A DNA stretch of 53,619 bases from JAJPXC01 sp964517875 (GTDB taxonomy: Bacteria > Bacteroidota > Bacteroidia > Bacteroidales > Muribaculaceae): positions 1 through 53,619 of the forward strand of contig CAZFEU010000008.1 of assembly GCA_964517875.1 (NCBI GenBank), read 5' to 3'. The notes under the pieces are model-generated. The model did no database searches. It had not been told where the DNA came from and was given only the letters and a program-made list of their open reading frames with translations. The position numbers were made by a program, and so were the translations under genes. This document shows, piece by piece, positions 35,010 through 43,358 of the stretch. The first letter of the stretch is position 1, and every line of letters begins with the position of its first letter.

Positions 35010-36344
35010 TTATATCAAGCCGAATGTATAAGCGAATCCAAAGCTCAGTATCTCCTTCATCTGCCACAGGTGCCACTGCGAATCCTTGAGCGACGGCGAG
35101 TGTGAGTCGTAGCGCAGATGCACTTGGATCTGGGTGGAGAAGTAGCTGTTGAGAGCGAAGTTGAAGGTGTTTTCCCAGTCGCCTTGCAGATACTCGTAGT
35201 TGCTGAACACAAACAAGCGAGAGTTCCATGTGACATTGCGTGCCAGCTTCCATGCCAGCTTAGCCTCGGCCGACGAACCGAAAGAGCTTACGGTTTTGTG
35301 CCCCGCCTTTATGCCAAATGTTGTGGGGTTGATGCGGCTGTTGATAGAGGTTTTGAGGTTGTAGGTAAGCGGTGATATCGATGCGTCAAACTGTAACCGC
35401 TTGTCGGATGAAACATGGCTGTAGCTCATACCGAGACCGATGTTGAGCTCGCCGGGCGACATGAACGCAGCTGTCAGATCCTTGGTGTTGGACTTATAGC
35501 TGTTGAAAAACTGTGTTTTGAGCAGCAAAACCATAGAATAATACCAGTTGCGGGCAGCCTTTACACCAATCTTGGTGTTAATCTGGAAAAGCTCCTCCGA
35601 TATGTTGTAGTTGCGCAGCGTGTCCTCGGGGGCTGAGTTGATGCCAAGCTTATACTGCACCGTGTTCTCAAACATGAATTTGGGGTGGAATGCCGGGTTG
35701 AGTTTCACCTGATATATGGCGTTGAGGAGCATATTCAGGTTGTTGTTACCACCCTGATACCAGTTGGGCGATATGTAAGCCTGTGAGAATTGCAGCGAGC
35801 CCTTCACTCCATGCATCCAGTGGCGCTTTTCCACTTCAACGGGGGTGATGTCGGCCTCGATTTCATTAACCGGTATATACTCGTTGACAGTGATTTTCAT
35901 CGTAGCGGGGTCGGTGTGGGCATAATAGCGCTTGGGGGGCTCGGGAAGGTCGGCGAAGTTGTAGCGTACACAGTCGAGATTGTCAATCATATACCGCTGT
36001 CCCAGCAGATACATTTCCCTGAAGCGTTTAACGTCGCCGTCGATCAGTGGCATGTCGACATGCTCGCCAACGGTGCTCGCCGAGTCGAGACTTAGGGGCT
36101 GATATGGCGTGGTATATTGATAGTTGATCCACACCGCAGGCATGAAGAATATCGAGGGTAGGGGAGTGGTGTCGGCTGGGGTTACGCTCCTCATATATCG
36201 GCTTGTGCTTCGGCGCAAAGCCTGGTCGACGCTGGTCGACGCTGTTTCGGGCACCATATAGTCGTTGGTTACAATTGTGTCTGATGCAACAGCGGCCATG
36301 CTGGCACACAGCGCCATCAGCACTATCAGCTTCACTTTTTTCAT
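35010..36344 (-). CDS. DUF3078 outer membrane beta-barrel protein
   Basis: A 444-aa protein with a signal peptide (about residues 1-20). The barrel-like region from about residue 175 has alternating hydrophobic strands, for example WMHGVKGSLQFSQAYISPNW, YQGGNNNLNMLLNAIYQVKL and the C-terminal ILSFGFAYTFGLI. The NWYQGGNNN segment is typical of DUF3078 members in Bacteroidetes. The role is unknown; the two downstream secreted proteins may be its partners. It is divergent from the GNAT module. Confidence 0.85.
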   Translation of the reverse strand: MKKVKLIVLMALCASMAAVASDTIVTNDYMVPETASTSVDQALRRSTSRYMRSVTPADTTPLPSIFFMPAVWINYQYTTPYQPLSLDSASTVGEHVDMPLIDGDVKRFREMYLLGQRYMIDNLDCVRYNFADLPEPPKRYYAHTDPATMKITVNEYIPVNEIEADITPVEVEKRHWMHGVKGSLQFSQAYISPNWYQGGNNNLNMLLNAIYQVKLNPAFHPKFMFENTVQYKLGINSAPEDTLRNYNISEELFQINTKIGVKAARNWYYSMVLLLKTQFFNSYKSNTKDLTAAFMSPGELNIGLGMSYSHVSSDKRLQFDASISPLTYNLKTSINSRINPTTFGIKAGHKTVSSFGSSAEAKLAWKLARNVTWNSRLFVFSNYEYLQGDWENTFNFALNSYFSTQIQVHLRYDSHSPSLKDSQWHLWQMKEILSFGFAYTFGLI

Positions 36345-36368
36345 TGCCTAATTCTTATACTATTTCCG

Positions 36369-36399
36369 CGAAAATAGTAAACGCCTGTTAAACTGCAAA
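36369..36399 (-). promoter_or_regulatory. Putative promoter of the DUF3078 operon
   Basis: On the minus strand TTTG (36399-36396), 19 bp, then TATTTTCG (36376-36369). The -7 box has a C in place of the third T of the consensus. Confidence 0.4.
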
Positions 36400-36437
36400 A
36401 TTTATCCCCAACTGTTCACCGTAATGCATCATTCAAT

Positions 36438-36468
36438 CTTGTTAATTCCATAATATTTACTACCTTTG
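36438..36468 (+). promoter_or_regulatory. Putative promoter of the 52-aa ORF and GNAT gene
   Basis: CTTG (36438-36441), 19 bp and TACCTTTG (36461-36468) match the Bacteroidetes consensus. The start codon at 36492 is 23 bp past the -7 box, so the leader is very short. Confidence 0.6.
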
Positions 36469-36491
36469 CAGTACAAAAAGAGGATATAATT

Positions 36492-36650
36492 ATGGCTCGA
36501 CCTATTAAAGAAACTCCGATATTATTTGGCGATGATGCTAAACGCTTTGAACAGCGTATGCAGAATCCCCCAAAAGTTTCCGCAGAAAAACGCGCAGAGA
36601 TTCGTCGTTCGTATGAGATCGTTCGTAAAATGATGGTTAACGGTGAATGA
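36492..36650 (+). CDS. 52-aa basic protein, candidate antitoxin
   Basis: A short ORF, MARPIKETPILFGDDAKRFE at its start, then a Lys/Arg/Glu-rich helix (SAEKRAEIRRSYEIVRK). It has a good promoter, and its stop overlaps the ATG of the GNAT gene (ATGA, 36647-36650). Similar short MARPIKETP-type ORFs occur before GNAT genes in Bacteroidales as I recall. A small ORF directly overlapping a GNAT gene is the layout of type II modules such as TacAT and AtaRT, where the first gene is the antitoxin. It lacks an obvious complete ribbon-helix-helix domain, so the role is inferred from context. Confidence 0.7.
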   Translation: MARPIKETPILFGDDAKRFEQRMQNPPKVSAEKRAEIRRSYEIVRKMMVNGE

Positions 36651-37195
36651 CGCGAGAAGAATTTGAGCAGACGTGTAAAGTGCGGCGTCTGCAAATAGGA
36701 GACACAATTGAAAAATTTGATTGCGGTGATGAAGATTTGAACGATTTCTTGTTGCACGAATCAAGTCTTTATCGCAATGCATTGTTGTCTGTAACTTATG
36801 TCGTAGAACATAAGCAAACCAATGAGGTTCTGGCATATTTCAGCCTCTCGAATGATAAAATTTCAATTTCAGATTTTGAAAGCAAAACAGAATTTAACCG
36901 TTTTCGCAAGCATAAATTTGTGAACGAGAAAAGACTGAGAAGCTACCCAGCCATAAAAATTGGGCGACTTGGGATTGCGAAAATAGGACAGCACCAATCA
37001 ATCGGGACATATCTTCTTGAATTTATCGAGGATTATTTCATCCTTGATAATAAATCGGGATGCAGATTTGTAACTGTTGATGCATACGTTGATGCTATTC
37101 CATTCTATATAAAAAATAATTATCAATTTCTAAACAATGATGACGAGGATAAACGTACGCGTGTAATGTACTTTGACCTTGCTTCATTAATCTAA
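36647..37195 (+). CDS. GNAT-family N-acetyltransferase, candidate toxin
   Basis: A 182-aa GNAT-fold protein. The acetyl-CoA binding region is IKIGRLGIAKIGQHQSIGTYLLEFIEDY (QHQSIG is close to the Q/RxxGxG/A loop, with Ser for the first Gly). It is followed by CRFVTVDAYVDAIPFYIKNNYQF, the last strands of the fold. TacT/AtaT-type toxins acetylate aminoacyl-tRNA; whether this one does is unproven. AT-rich relative to its neighbours, overlapping the 52-aa ORF. Confidence 0.82.
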   Translation: MTREEFEQTCKVRRLQIGDTIEKFDCGDEDLNDFLLHESSLYRNALLSVTYVVEHKQTNEVLAYFSLSNDKISISDFESKTEFNRFRKHKFVNEKRLRSYPAIKIGRLGIAKIGQHQSIGTYLLEFIEDYFILDNKSGCRFVTVDAYVDAIPFYIKNNYQFLNNDDEDKRTRVMYFDLASLI

Positions 37196-37212
37196 GTACA
37201 TATAATCTAATC

Positions 37213-37250
37213 AAACGATTCATCACTATTTTTAGTGTATGCGATCGTTT
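37213..37250 (+). terminator. Nested hairpin after the GNAT gene
   Basis: AAACGAT/ATCGTTT (37213-37219, 37244-37250) encloses CACTA/TAGTG with a T-rich loop. It lies 18 bp after the GNAT stop in the gap to the convergent DUF2851 gene. It is a possible bidirectional terminator, without a U-run. Confidence 0.35.
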
Positions 37251-37282
37251 AACAGGAGACTCGTGCGGGAAAAGCGCCGGGG

Positions 37283-38566
37283 TTAGGTGGGTTGGGTGGC
37301 GAGCATGCGATGGCCGAAGCGGCAGTAGATGCATTTGCGGCGTTCGCAGTATTCGCGGCGCAGCTGTATAAGGGCCTGCGATGAAAATGCGTCGCGACAT
37401 TCGATGCCGGCGGCTACGAAGGCACTCACTATCGAGTTGTGCTCGGGCGGAAGCGACTGTAGCACCTCTACCACCTGCGATGCTGTGCGCTCGTCGCCGT
37501 TGAACGCGGCCCAAGCATGGACAATAGGCACTATCACATTGATTATCAGCAGTCGGCACGAGTCTGTGCTGATGGCTCGCGACATCTGCGATATGTCCGA
37601 GCCAAATCTGTGGTGGTTGCTCCAATACCCCTCAAGGTTGATGTCAAACAGATGCCGGGCATCCTCCTCATTCTCCACCCCCTTGAAGGCCGACAATAGC
37701 CGGGGAGTATACAGAAGCAAGCGGGCCAGGGTGGCGATGCGGCGGTGCGGGAAATTGTAGGGGCGCATACGTCCCAGCTTCCAGCTACGCTCATCGATGG
37801 GTGTAAGCATATACTTATGCGACAAGAAACGATATTCGTCGGCGAGCTCCAGCATATACTCATCGGGGATGTCGCCTACCGACCGCAGCAGCGACGCCTG
37901 CCCAAACAGGAGTGCTTCTACGGCCTTGGCATTGTTGGCGTGCTTGCGTAGTATCTTCAACGGCAGTGAGCGTGCCAGCCGCTCGAAAGCATCGTTGTTT
38001 ACACCGAATCCCATGGCGCGCGACAGCGTGATGTAGGCCACCTCCTCCCAGTCGTTGTCGAGCTGCCGCGCCAACTCGATCACACGGTCGCTCTTGGCAT
38101 AGATGCGCTCAAAGCCGAGGGTTGCGAGCCAGTCGGCTGCATATAGCGATGATATTGATGCCAGGGTGTCGCAGCAAGTGATGTCGGCAGGTGGCGCACC
38201 CACAAGTGAGAGATAACGACGGTAGATATCCTCGGCATGAGGCATTGTCACCTGCGGTATCGAGCCATCGGTGCCGGGTCGGGGAATGACCATATCATCC
38301 TTCTCCACCACATGGAGTATCACCGAGTCGTAGGCGCGGTCGTTGTGATGGCCGTGGCGCATCCAGTCCGATGCACGGTAGTGTATCTCGATATTGCCCA
38401 CCCAGTGCTCTTTGTCGAGCTCAATCTCGGCATTGAAGAAGTCGGGGCCCGCACCGGTGTTGAGTTGCCCCGGGTCAATGATGCGCAGGCTCCGCCCATC
38501 GGTTGTCGCCAGCCCGCGGGTGGGCCACAGCCGATGCTGCCATACATATTGCATCATCTTCTCCAT
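37283..38566 (-). CDS. DUF2851 family protein
   Basis: A 427-aa protein of the DUF2851 family. The conserved N-terminus MEKMMQYVWQHRLW, then DPGQLNTGAGPDFFNAEIE and GNIEIHYRASDW, resemble a nuclease-like core (acidic residues and an E-x-H near residue 65). The C-terminus carries YCERRKCIYCRFG, a small Cys cluster. The function is unknown. The ATG at 38566 is chosen because it gives the family start; a GTG 11 codons upstream also exists. Confidence 0.88.
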   Translation of the reverse strand: MEKMMQYVWQHRLWPTRGLATTDGRSLRIIDPGQLNTGAGPDFFNAEIELDKEHWVGNIEIHYRASDWMRHGHHNDRAYDSVILHVVEKDDMVIPRPGTDGSIPQVTMPHAEDIYRRYLSLVGAPPADITCCDTLASISSLYAADWLATLGFERIYAKSDRVIELARQLDNDWEEVAYITLSRAMGFGVNNDAFERLARSLPLKILRKHANNAKAVEALLFGQASLLRSVGDIPDEYMLELADEYRFLSHKYMLTPIDERSWKLGRMRPYNFPHRRIATLARLLLYTPRLLSAFKGVENEEDARHLFDINLEGYWSNHHRFGSDISQMSRAISTDSCRLLIINVIVPIVHAWAAFNGDERTASQVVEVLQSLPPEHNSIVSAFVAAGIECRDAFSSQALIQLRREYCERRKCIYCRFGHRMLATQPT

Positions 38567-38734
38567 GACAGGTGTAGCTATAGATGTGAGGAGGTGCACG
38601 CACCCACCTTTTGAGTCACAAATCTACTGAAATCTGCACAGAAAGCATTGCCAGACCTCGATTTTCACTATCATTAGTAATTATATACTAATTTTTGCGA
38701 TTGTGTACCGTCTTTTTGCATTAACTTTACCGCC

Positions 38735-39898
38735 ATGAACCGATTGTTATCACTACTGCTAATAATTACGGCCTCGCTGGTCACAACCAGTGCTGCCGTA
38801 ACCGTGGGCGCGGCTCGCACCGATGAGTATGTGCCCCAACTTCAAGGCAAGCGTATCGCACTGTATTCCAACCACACAGGCATGGTCGACTCCGCCACGC
38901 ACACTCTCGACGTGATGCTGCGCGAAGGGCTCGACGTTACCACGATATTCTCGCCCGAACATGGTTTTAGAGGAGACGCAGATGCCGGCGAACATGTGAG
39001 CGGAGGCGTTGACCCCGTCACCGGCGTGCCTATCGTGTCGCTCTACGGCTCGGGGCACAAAGCCGCCATGGACAAGGCCATGGAAGATGTCGACGTAGTG
39101 GTAGTCGACATCCAGGATGTGGGACTCCGCTACTACACCTACTATTGCACCATGCTCGAGCTGATGAACTCGGCTGTGCGTCATGGCAAACAGGTGATGG
39201 TGCTCGACCGTCCCAACCCCAACGGCATGACAGTCGACGGCCCGATACTCGACATGAAATACCAGTCGGGGGTGGGTCGCCTGCCAATTCCTGTGGTACA
39301 TGGCATGACCCTCGGCGAGCTGGCCCTTATGATCAATGGCGAGGGGTGGCTCGACGGCAATGCCAAGGTTGAGCTCGACGTAGTGCCATGCCAGGGGTAC
39401 ACCCACTCCACCCGCTACGTGCTCCCCATAGCGCCGTCGCCCAACCTGCGCACCATGCGCGCCATCTACCTCTACCCTTCCACCTGCTACTTCGAGGCAA
39501 CCCCGGTGAGCCTGGGTCGAGGCACCGACACCCCATTTGAGGTATACGGCCACCCCGACATGAAGGGGTATCCCTACACGTTCACACCTCGCAGTGTGGC
39601 AGGAGCCAAAAATCCACCGCAGCTCAACAATGAATGCCATGGCAAGCTCCTGACCGACATCACCGACGACCAGGCCATAGCGATGGGTGTCAACCTCGAA
39701 TATCTCATTGACGCTTACAATGCCCTGTCGATAGGCGACGAATTCTTCACGCCATTTTTCGAGAAACTCATCGGCGACCCATCGATACGCCATAAAATAG
39801 AGCAGGGTATGAGCGCCGACCAGATAAAGCAAGGCTGGGCCGACGACGTAGCGCGCTTCAAAGCCCAGCGCGCCCCCTACCTCCTCTATCCACTGTAA
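38735..39898 (+). CDS. namZ: Exo-beta-N-acetylmuramidase NamZ-type (DUF1343, GH171)
   Basis: A 387-aa protein with a signal peptide (LLLIITASLVTTSAA). The DUF1343 core has IALYSNHTGMVDS, TIFSPEHGFRGDADAGE, VDVVVVDIQDVGLRYYTY, VMVLDRPNPNG and LSLGRGTDTPFE-like segments. DUF1343 proteins were shown to release MurNAc from the non-reducing end of peptidoglycan fragments (NamZ). Secretion and the SSS transporter 27 bp downstream fit periplasmic recycling or scavenging of MurNAc. Confidence 0.9.
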   Translation: MNRLLSLLLIITASLVTTSAAVTVGAARTDEYVPQLQGKRIALYSNHTGMVDSATHTLDVMLREGLDVTTIFSPEHGFRGDADAGEHVSGGVDPVTGVPIVSLYGSGHKAAMDKAMEDVDVVVVDIQDVGLRYYTYYCTMLELMNSAVRHGKQVMVLDRPNPNGMTVDGPILDMKYQSGVGRLPIPVVHGMTLGELALMINGEGWLDGNAKVELDVVPCQGYTHSTRYVLPIAPSPNLRTMRAIYLYPSTCYFEATPVSLGRGTDTPFEVYGHPDMKGYPYTFTPRSVAGAKNPPQLNNECHGKLLTDITDDQAIAMGVNLEYLIDAYNALSIGDEFFTPFFEKLIGDPSIRHKIEQGMSADQIKQGWADDVARFKAQRAPYLLYPL

Positions 39899-39925
39899 AT
39901 ATTCAACACTCCATATTCTCTTACC

Positions 39926-41398
39926 GTGAACCACGCTCTTATAGTAATTCTTACCATCGCAGCCTACTTCGCACTGCTGCTGATTATAAGCTACTTCGCA
40001 TCGCGCCGTAGCAACAACTCTACTTTTTTCACCGGCGACCGCCGCGCCCCGTGGGCTCTGGTGGCATTCGCTATGGTAGGCGCCGCCATCTCGGGCGTCA
40101 CATTCATCTCCGTGCCGGGCATGGTAGCCGCCAAAGGGTACTCCTACCTGCAGATGGTGCTGGGATTCATCGTGGGCTACTTCGTGATAGCCTTCGTGCT
40201 GGTGCCCCTGTTCTACAAGCGCAACCTGGTGTCGATCTACGGCTATCTCGATGAGCGATTCGGCAACAATACTTACAAGACCTCGGCATGGTACTTCTTC
40301 GTATCCAAGATGCTCGGAGCTTCGGTGCGCTTCCTCGTAGTGTGCGTGGTGCTCCAGGCCCTGGTGTTCGAACCACTGCACATACCGTTTATTTTCAACG
40401 TCATAGTGACTATTGCGTTGATATGGCTCTACACCGTTCAGGGTGGTGTAAAAACCCTGATATGGACCGACACCCTCAAGAGTTTCTGCCTGATAATGTC
40501 GGTGGTGCTGTGCATCTACTTTGTGGCCACCAACCTGGGGATGAACTTCGGCGAGATGACCTCGGCCATCGGATCGCACTCATCATCGCGGATGTTCTTC
40601 CTCGACAACCCCATGGAGGGCACATACTTCTGGAAGCAATTCCTCGCAGGCGTGTTCATGGCCATAGCCACCAACGGCCTCGACCAGGACATGATGCAGC
40701 GCAACCTTGCCTGCAAGGACACGCGCCAGTCGCAGAAAAACATGATAGTGAGTGGCATAATGCAATTTTTCGTAGTGGCATTGTTCCTGCTGCTCGGCAC
40801 AATGCTGGTGATATATATGGACAGCAAGGGAATCACAGCCCCCGAGAAGTCGGATGAAATCTTCTCGCTTGTGGCACATCACGCCGATATGCCGCTGATA
40901 GTGGGAATACTCTTTGTGCTCGGACTGATTTCGGCCGCATATTCAGCCGCCGGATCGGCATTGACCTCGCTCACCACATCATTCACCGTCGACATCATCG
41001 AGGCCCCCAAGCACCAGGACGACACACGCCTGGCCAAGACCCGCAAACGCGTGCACATAGCCATGTCGGCCGTCATGGGGCTGGTAATACTCGCCTTCTA
41101 CTACCTGAGCGACCAGGATGCCATAAGCGCCGTATACACACTGGCATCTTACACCTATGGGCCGATACTGGGCCTGTTCGTCTACGGTCTGTTCTGGAGC
41201 AAGCCCGTGCACGACCGCTGGGTGCCCGCTGTGTGCATCGCCGCACCCATCCTGTCGTGGGCAATACAGTGGGCTCTGAGAGAGTGGGGTGGATATGAGA
41301 CATCCTTCGAGCTGCTCATCATCAACGCCGCCCTCACCACCGGCGGCCTACGCCTGCTCTCGGTGGGTGCCACACGTCCTGCCCAAGCCAAGGCCTGA
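39926..41398 (+). CDS. Sodium:solute symporter (SSS family)
   Basis: A 490-aa inner-membrane transporter with about 13 helices. The first is ALIVILTIAAYFALLLIISYFAS. SSS features include TFFTGDRRAPWALVAFAMVGAAISGVTFI and GLISAAYSAAGSALTSLTTS (the sodium-site region). The start is GTG (39926); no ATG precedes the first helix. Its position right after namZ suggests uptake of MurNAc or a related sugar. This is inference from neighbours. Confidence 0.9.
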   Translation: MNHALIVILTIAAYFALLLIISYFASRRSNNSTFFTGDRRAPWALVAFAMVGAAISGVTFISVPGMVAAKGYSYLQMVLGFIVGYFVIAFVLVPLFYKRNLVSIYGYLDERFGNNTYKTSAWYFFVSKMLGASVRFLVVCVVLQALVFEPLHIPFIFNVIVTIALIWLYTVQGGVKTLIWTDTLKSFCLIMSVVLCIYFVATNLGMNFGEMTSAIGSHSSSRMFFLDNPMEGTYFWKQFLAGVFMAIATNGLDQDMMQRNLACKDTRQSQKNMIVSGIMQFFVVALFLLLGTMLVIYMDSKGITAPEKSDEIFSLVAHHADMPLIVGILFVLGLISAAYSAAGSALTSLTTSFTVDIIEAPKHQDDTRLAKTRKRVHIAMSAVMGLVILAFYYLSDQDAISAVYTLASYTYGPILGLFVYGLFWSKPVHDRWVPAVCIAAPILSWAIQWALREWGGYETSFELLIINAALTTGGLRLLSVGATRPAQAKA

Positions 41399-41443
41399 TA
41401 CGAAATCGACACTCCACTACACACCACAAAAAAAACATAAGCC

Positions 41444-42343
41444 TTGTCAAAAGACCTTTTTTCACGATATATATGGATCGTTGACACCATCAAGCGCTAT
41501 GGACGCATAACACGCGAGGAGCTCAACGACCGATGGAAGCGCTCGCCATTCTCCAACGGCGAGGGACTGCCCCGACGCACCTTCTACAACTACCGTCAGG
41601 CCATCGAGGAGCTGTTTAAAATCAACATCGAATGCGACCCGGCCACCTTTGAGTACTATATCGACGATGGCGACGTGCACAATGAGAGCGTCACCGACTG
41701 GCTGCTCAACTCGGTGGCAATGAACAACGTGCTCTCCGACTCGCGCGACATCTCAGGAAAGATATTCCTCGAGGATGTCCCTTCGGCTCGCCGATGCCTG
41801 TCGGTGGTGATCGACGCTCTGAAGGTACAGCGCCAGCTCGACTTCAACTACTCACCCTACACCCGCTCGTCGTCGCAGCCGGTGGTGCTTGAGCCCTACT
41901 TTCTCAAGATTTTCCGCCAGCGGTGGTACATCACCGGGCGCAACGTGGCCGATGGCCGGCTCAAAACCTACGCCCTCGACCGCATGGATCAGGTGACCAT
42001 GACATCAACATCGTTCACCATCCCCGACGACTTCTGCGCCGAGGACTTCTGCGCCGACACCTTCGGCATCATCTTCACCCAAGGTGAGGCCAAGCGCGTG
42101 GTGCTCCGCACCGACCCGCGGCAAGCCAAGTACTTCCGCACCCTGCCACTCCACCCATCACAGCAGGAGATGGTGCACGATCAGTTCTCGATATTCCACT
42201 ATCGGGTAAAACTCACCCCCGACTTCGTGCAGGAGCTGCTGGGCTATGGCTCACGCGTGATAGTGCTTGAGCCGGCCGAATTGAGGGCCATGATGCTCAC
42301 CTCGCTTCACGACACCCTCCAGGCCTACAACGACCACCAATAA
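41444..42343 (+). CDS. WYL-domain transcriptional regulator
   Basis: A 299-aa protein with an N-terminal winged-helix-like region (VDTIKRYGRITREELNDRW, then GLPRRTFYNYRQAIEELF). A WYL domain from about residue 120 includes LEPYFLKIFRQRWYITGRN and LKTYALDRMDQV. WYL regulators bind a ligand, often nucleic acid or nucleotide, and control nearby genes. The start is TTG at 41444, giving MSKDLFSRYIWIVDTI, the family-typical start. It follows the SSS gene by 45 bp and may control namZ and the transporter. Confidence 0.87.
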   Translation: MSKDLFSRYIWIVDTIKRYGRITREELNDRWKRSPFSNGEGLPRRTFYNYRQAIEELFKINIECDPATFEYYIDDGDVHNESVTDWLLNSVAMNNVLSDSRDISGKIFLEDVPSARRCLSVVIDALKVQRQLDFNYSPYTRSSSQPVVLEPYFLKIFRQRWYITGRNVADGRLKTYALDRMDQVTMTSTSFTIPDDFCAEDFCADTFGIIFTQGEAKRVVLRTDPRQAKYFRTLPLHPSQQEMVHDQFSIFHYRVKLTPDFVQELLGYGSRVIVLEPAELRAMMLTSLHDTLQAYNDHQ

Positions 42344-42417
42344 CCTCCGATTTTTGCTCCACATACACAAATTTTCAGTAACTTCGCGCCAATAAATCAC
42401 ATAACAAATGATCCCCT

Positions 42418-42867
42418 ATGAATCTTTTTGACCAAGTAAGCGAGGACATCAAAGCGGCAATGCGAGCCAAGGACAAGGTGCGCCTTGAAGCCCTGCGCGG
42501 CATAAAGAAGGAATTTATCGAAGCCAAAACCGCTCCCGGCTCAAATGGCGACCTCTCCGACGAGGCAGCCTTGAAAATGCTTGTGCGCATGGCCAAACAA
42601 CGTCGCGAGTCGGCCAAAATATACACCGAGCAGTCGCGCCCCGACCTTGCACAGACCGAGCTCGCCGAAGCAGCCGTAATCGAAGAATACCTGCCTCAAC
42701 CACTCACCGATGAGCAGCTCACCGCCGAGCTTAAAAAAATCATAGCCGAGGTCGGAGCCACATCGCCCGCCCAGATGGGCATGGTGATGGGCCGCGCCAC
42801 CAAAGCCCTGGCCGGCCGAGCCGATGGCAGCGTAATCTCAGCAAAGGTTAAAGTACTTCTATCTTAA
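42418..42867 (+). CDS. yqeY: GatB/YqeY-domain protein
   Basis: A 149-aa helical protein of the YqeY family, matching the C-terminal domain of GatB. AMRAKDKVRLEALRGIKKEFIE at the start and the EEYLPQPLTDEQLTAEL and MGMVMGRATKALAGRADG segments are typical. It may bind tRNA or assist amidotransferases; the exact role is unknown. A TTTG (42353-42356), 22 bp, TAACTTCG (42379-42386) promoter lies upstream. The 9-nt repeats start immediately after its stop. Confidence 0.9.
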   Translation: MNLFDQVSEDIKAAMRAKDKVRLEALRGIKKEFIEAKTAPGSNGDLSDEAALKMLVRMAKQRRESAKIYTEQSRPDLAQTELAEAAVIEEYLPQPLTDEQLTAELKKIIAEVGATSPAQMGMVMGRATKALAGRADGSVISAKVKVLLS

Positions 42868-42868
42868 G

Positions 42869-42904
42869 TTTTGAAAGTTTTTAGAGTTTTGAAAGTTGTG
42901 GAAG
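42869..42904 (-). repeat. Left array of 9-nt repeats (four units) before the four-helix-bundle gene
   Basis: TTTTGAAAG, TTTTTAGAG, TTTTGAAAG, TTGTGGAAG in perfect 9-nt register. On the minus strand these read as the CTYTCAAAA-type unit seen at 43359-43430, so the two arrays are inverted around the gene. Confidence 0.65.
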
Positions 42905-42937
42905 TTAGGTGCTTTTAAATCTCGTAGACAACCAATC

Positions 42938-43330
42938 ATGATTACCAGTGATTTTAAGCAACTAAAAGTTTGGCAAAAATCCGTCGACTTGGCTGTCAAT
43001 ATCTTTGAAATAACCAAGACATTCCCAACTGAAGAAAAATTTGGACTTGTTTCTCAATTACGACGTTGCGCTTTCTCCATTCCCTCTAACATTGCCGAGG
43101 GACAAGGAAGAGATTCAGCAATTGAATTTTGCAGATTTATTAACATAGCGAGAGGTTCGCTATGTGAACTTGAAACCCAAATTATTATCTCAGAAAAAAA
43201 CCTGCTAATTTCAGAAGATACTGCAACTTATATTTATCCTAAAATCAAAGAAATTGGTAGTATGCTGAAGGCACTGTCAAATTATCTAAAATCACCCCAG
43301 AACAAACAGACATCCCCTAATAATGTATAA
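42938..43330 (+). CDS. Four-helix-bundle protein (23S rRNA intervening-sequence protein/Avd-like family)
   Basis: A 130-aa helical protein of the family first seen in the intervening sequences of 23S rRNA. It starts MITSDFKQLKVWQKSVDLAV and contains GLVSQLRRCAFSIPSNIAEG and FINIARGSLCELETQI, the strongest family signatures. The fold is related to the Avd proteins of diversity-generating retroelements, which bind nucleic acid as pentamers; no reverse transcriptase is present here. I use the ATG at 42938; the upstream TTG lies inside the 9-nt array. It sits between yqeY and serS, is AT-rich unlike both, and is framed by inverted 9-nt arrays, suggesting a mobile unit. Confidence 0.88.
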   Translation: MITSDFKQLKVWQKSVDLAVNIFEITKTFPTEEKFGLVSQLRRCAFSIPSNIAEGQGRDSAIEFCRFINIARGSLCELETQIIISEKNLLISEDTATYIYPKIKEIGSMLKALSNYLKSPQNKQTSPNNV

Positions 43331-43358
43331 TATATCAGCATCACAGCCCCAATCACAA

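Noticed and set aside
38759..40579. Long minus-strand open frame (606 codons) across namZ and the SSS gene
   Set aside because: It is antisense to two clear genes; its His/Val/Glu-rich composition is the mirror of GC-rich codon bias and shows no domain.
42938..43330. Diversity-generating retroelement
   Set aside because: The protein is Avd-like in fold, but no reverse transcriptase, template repeat or variable repeat is visible nearby.
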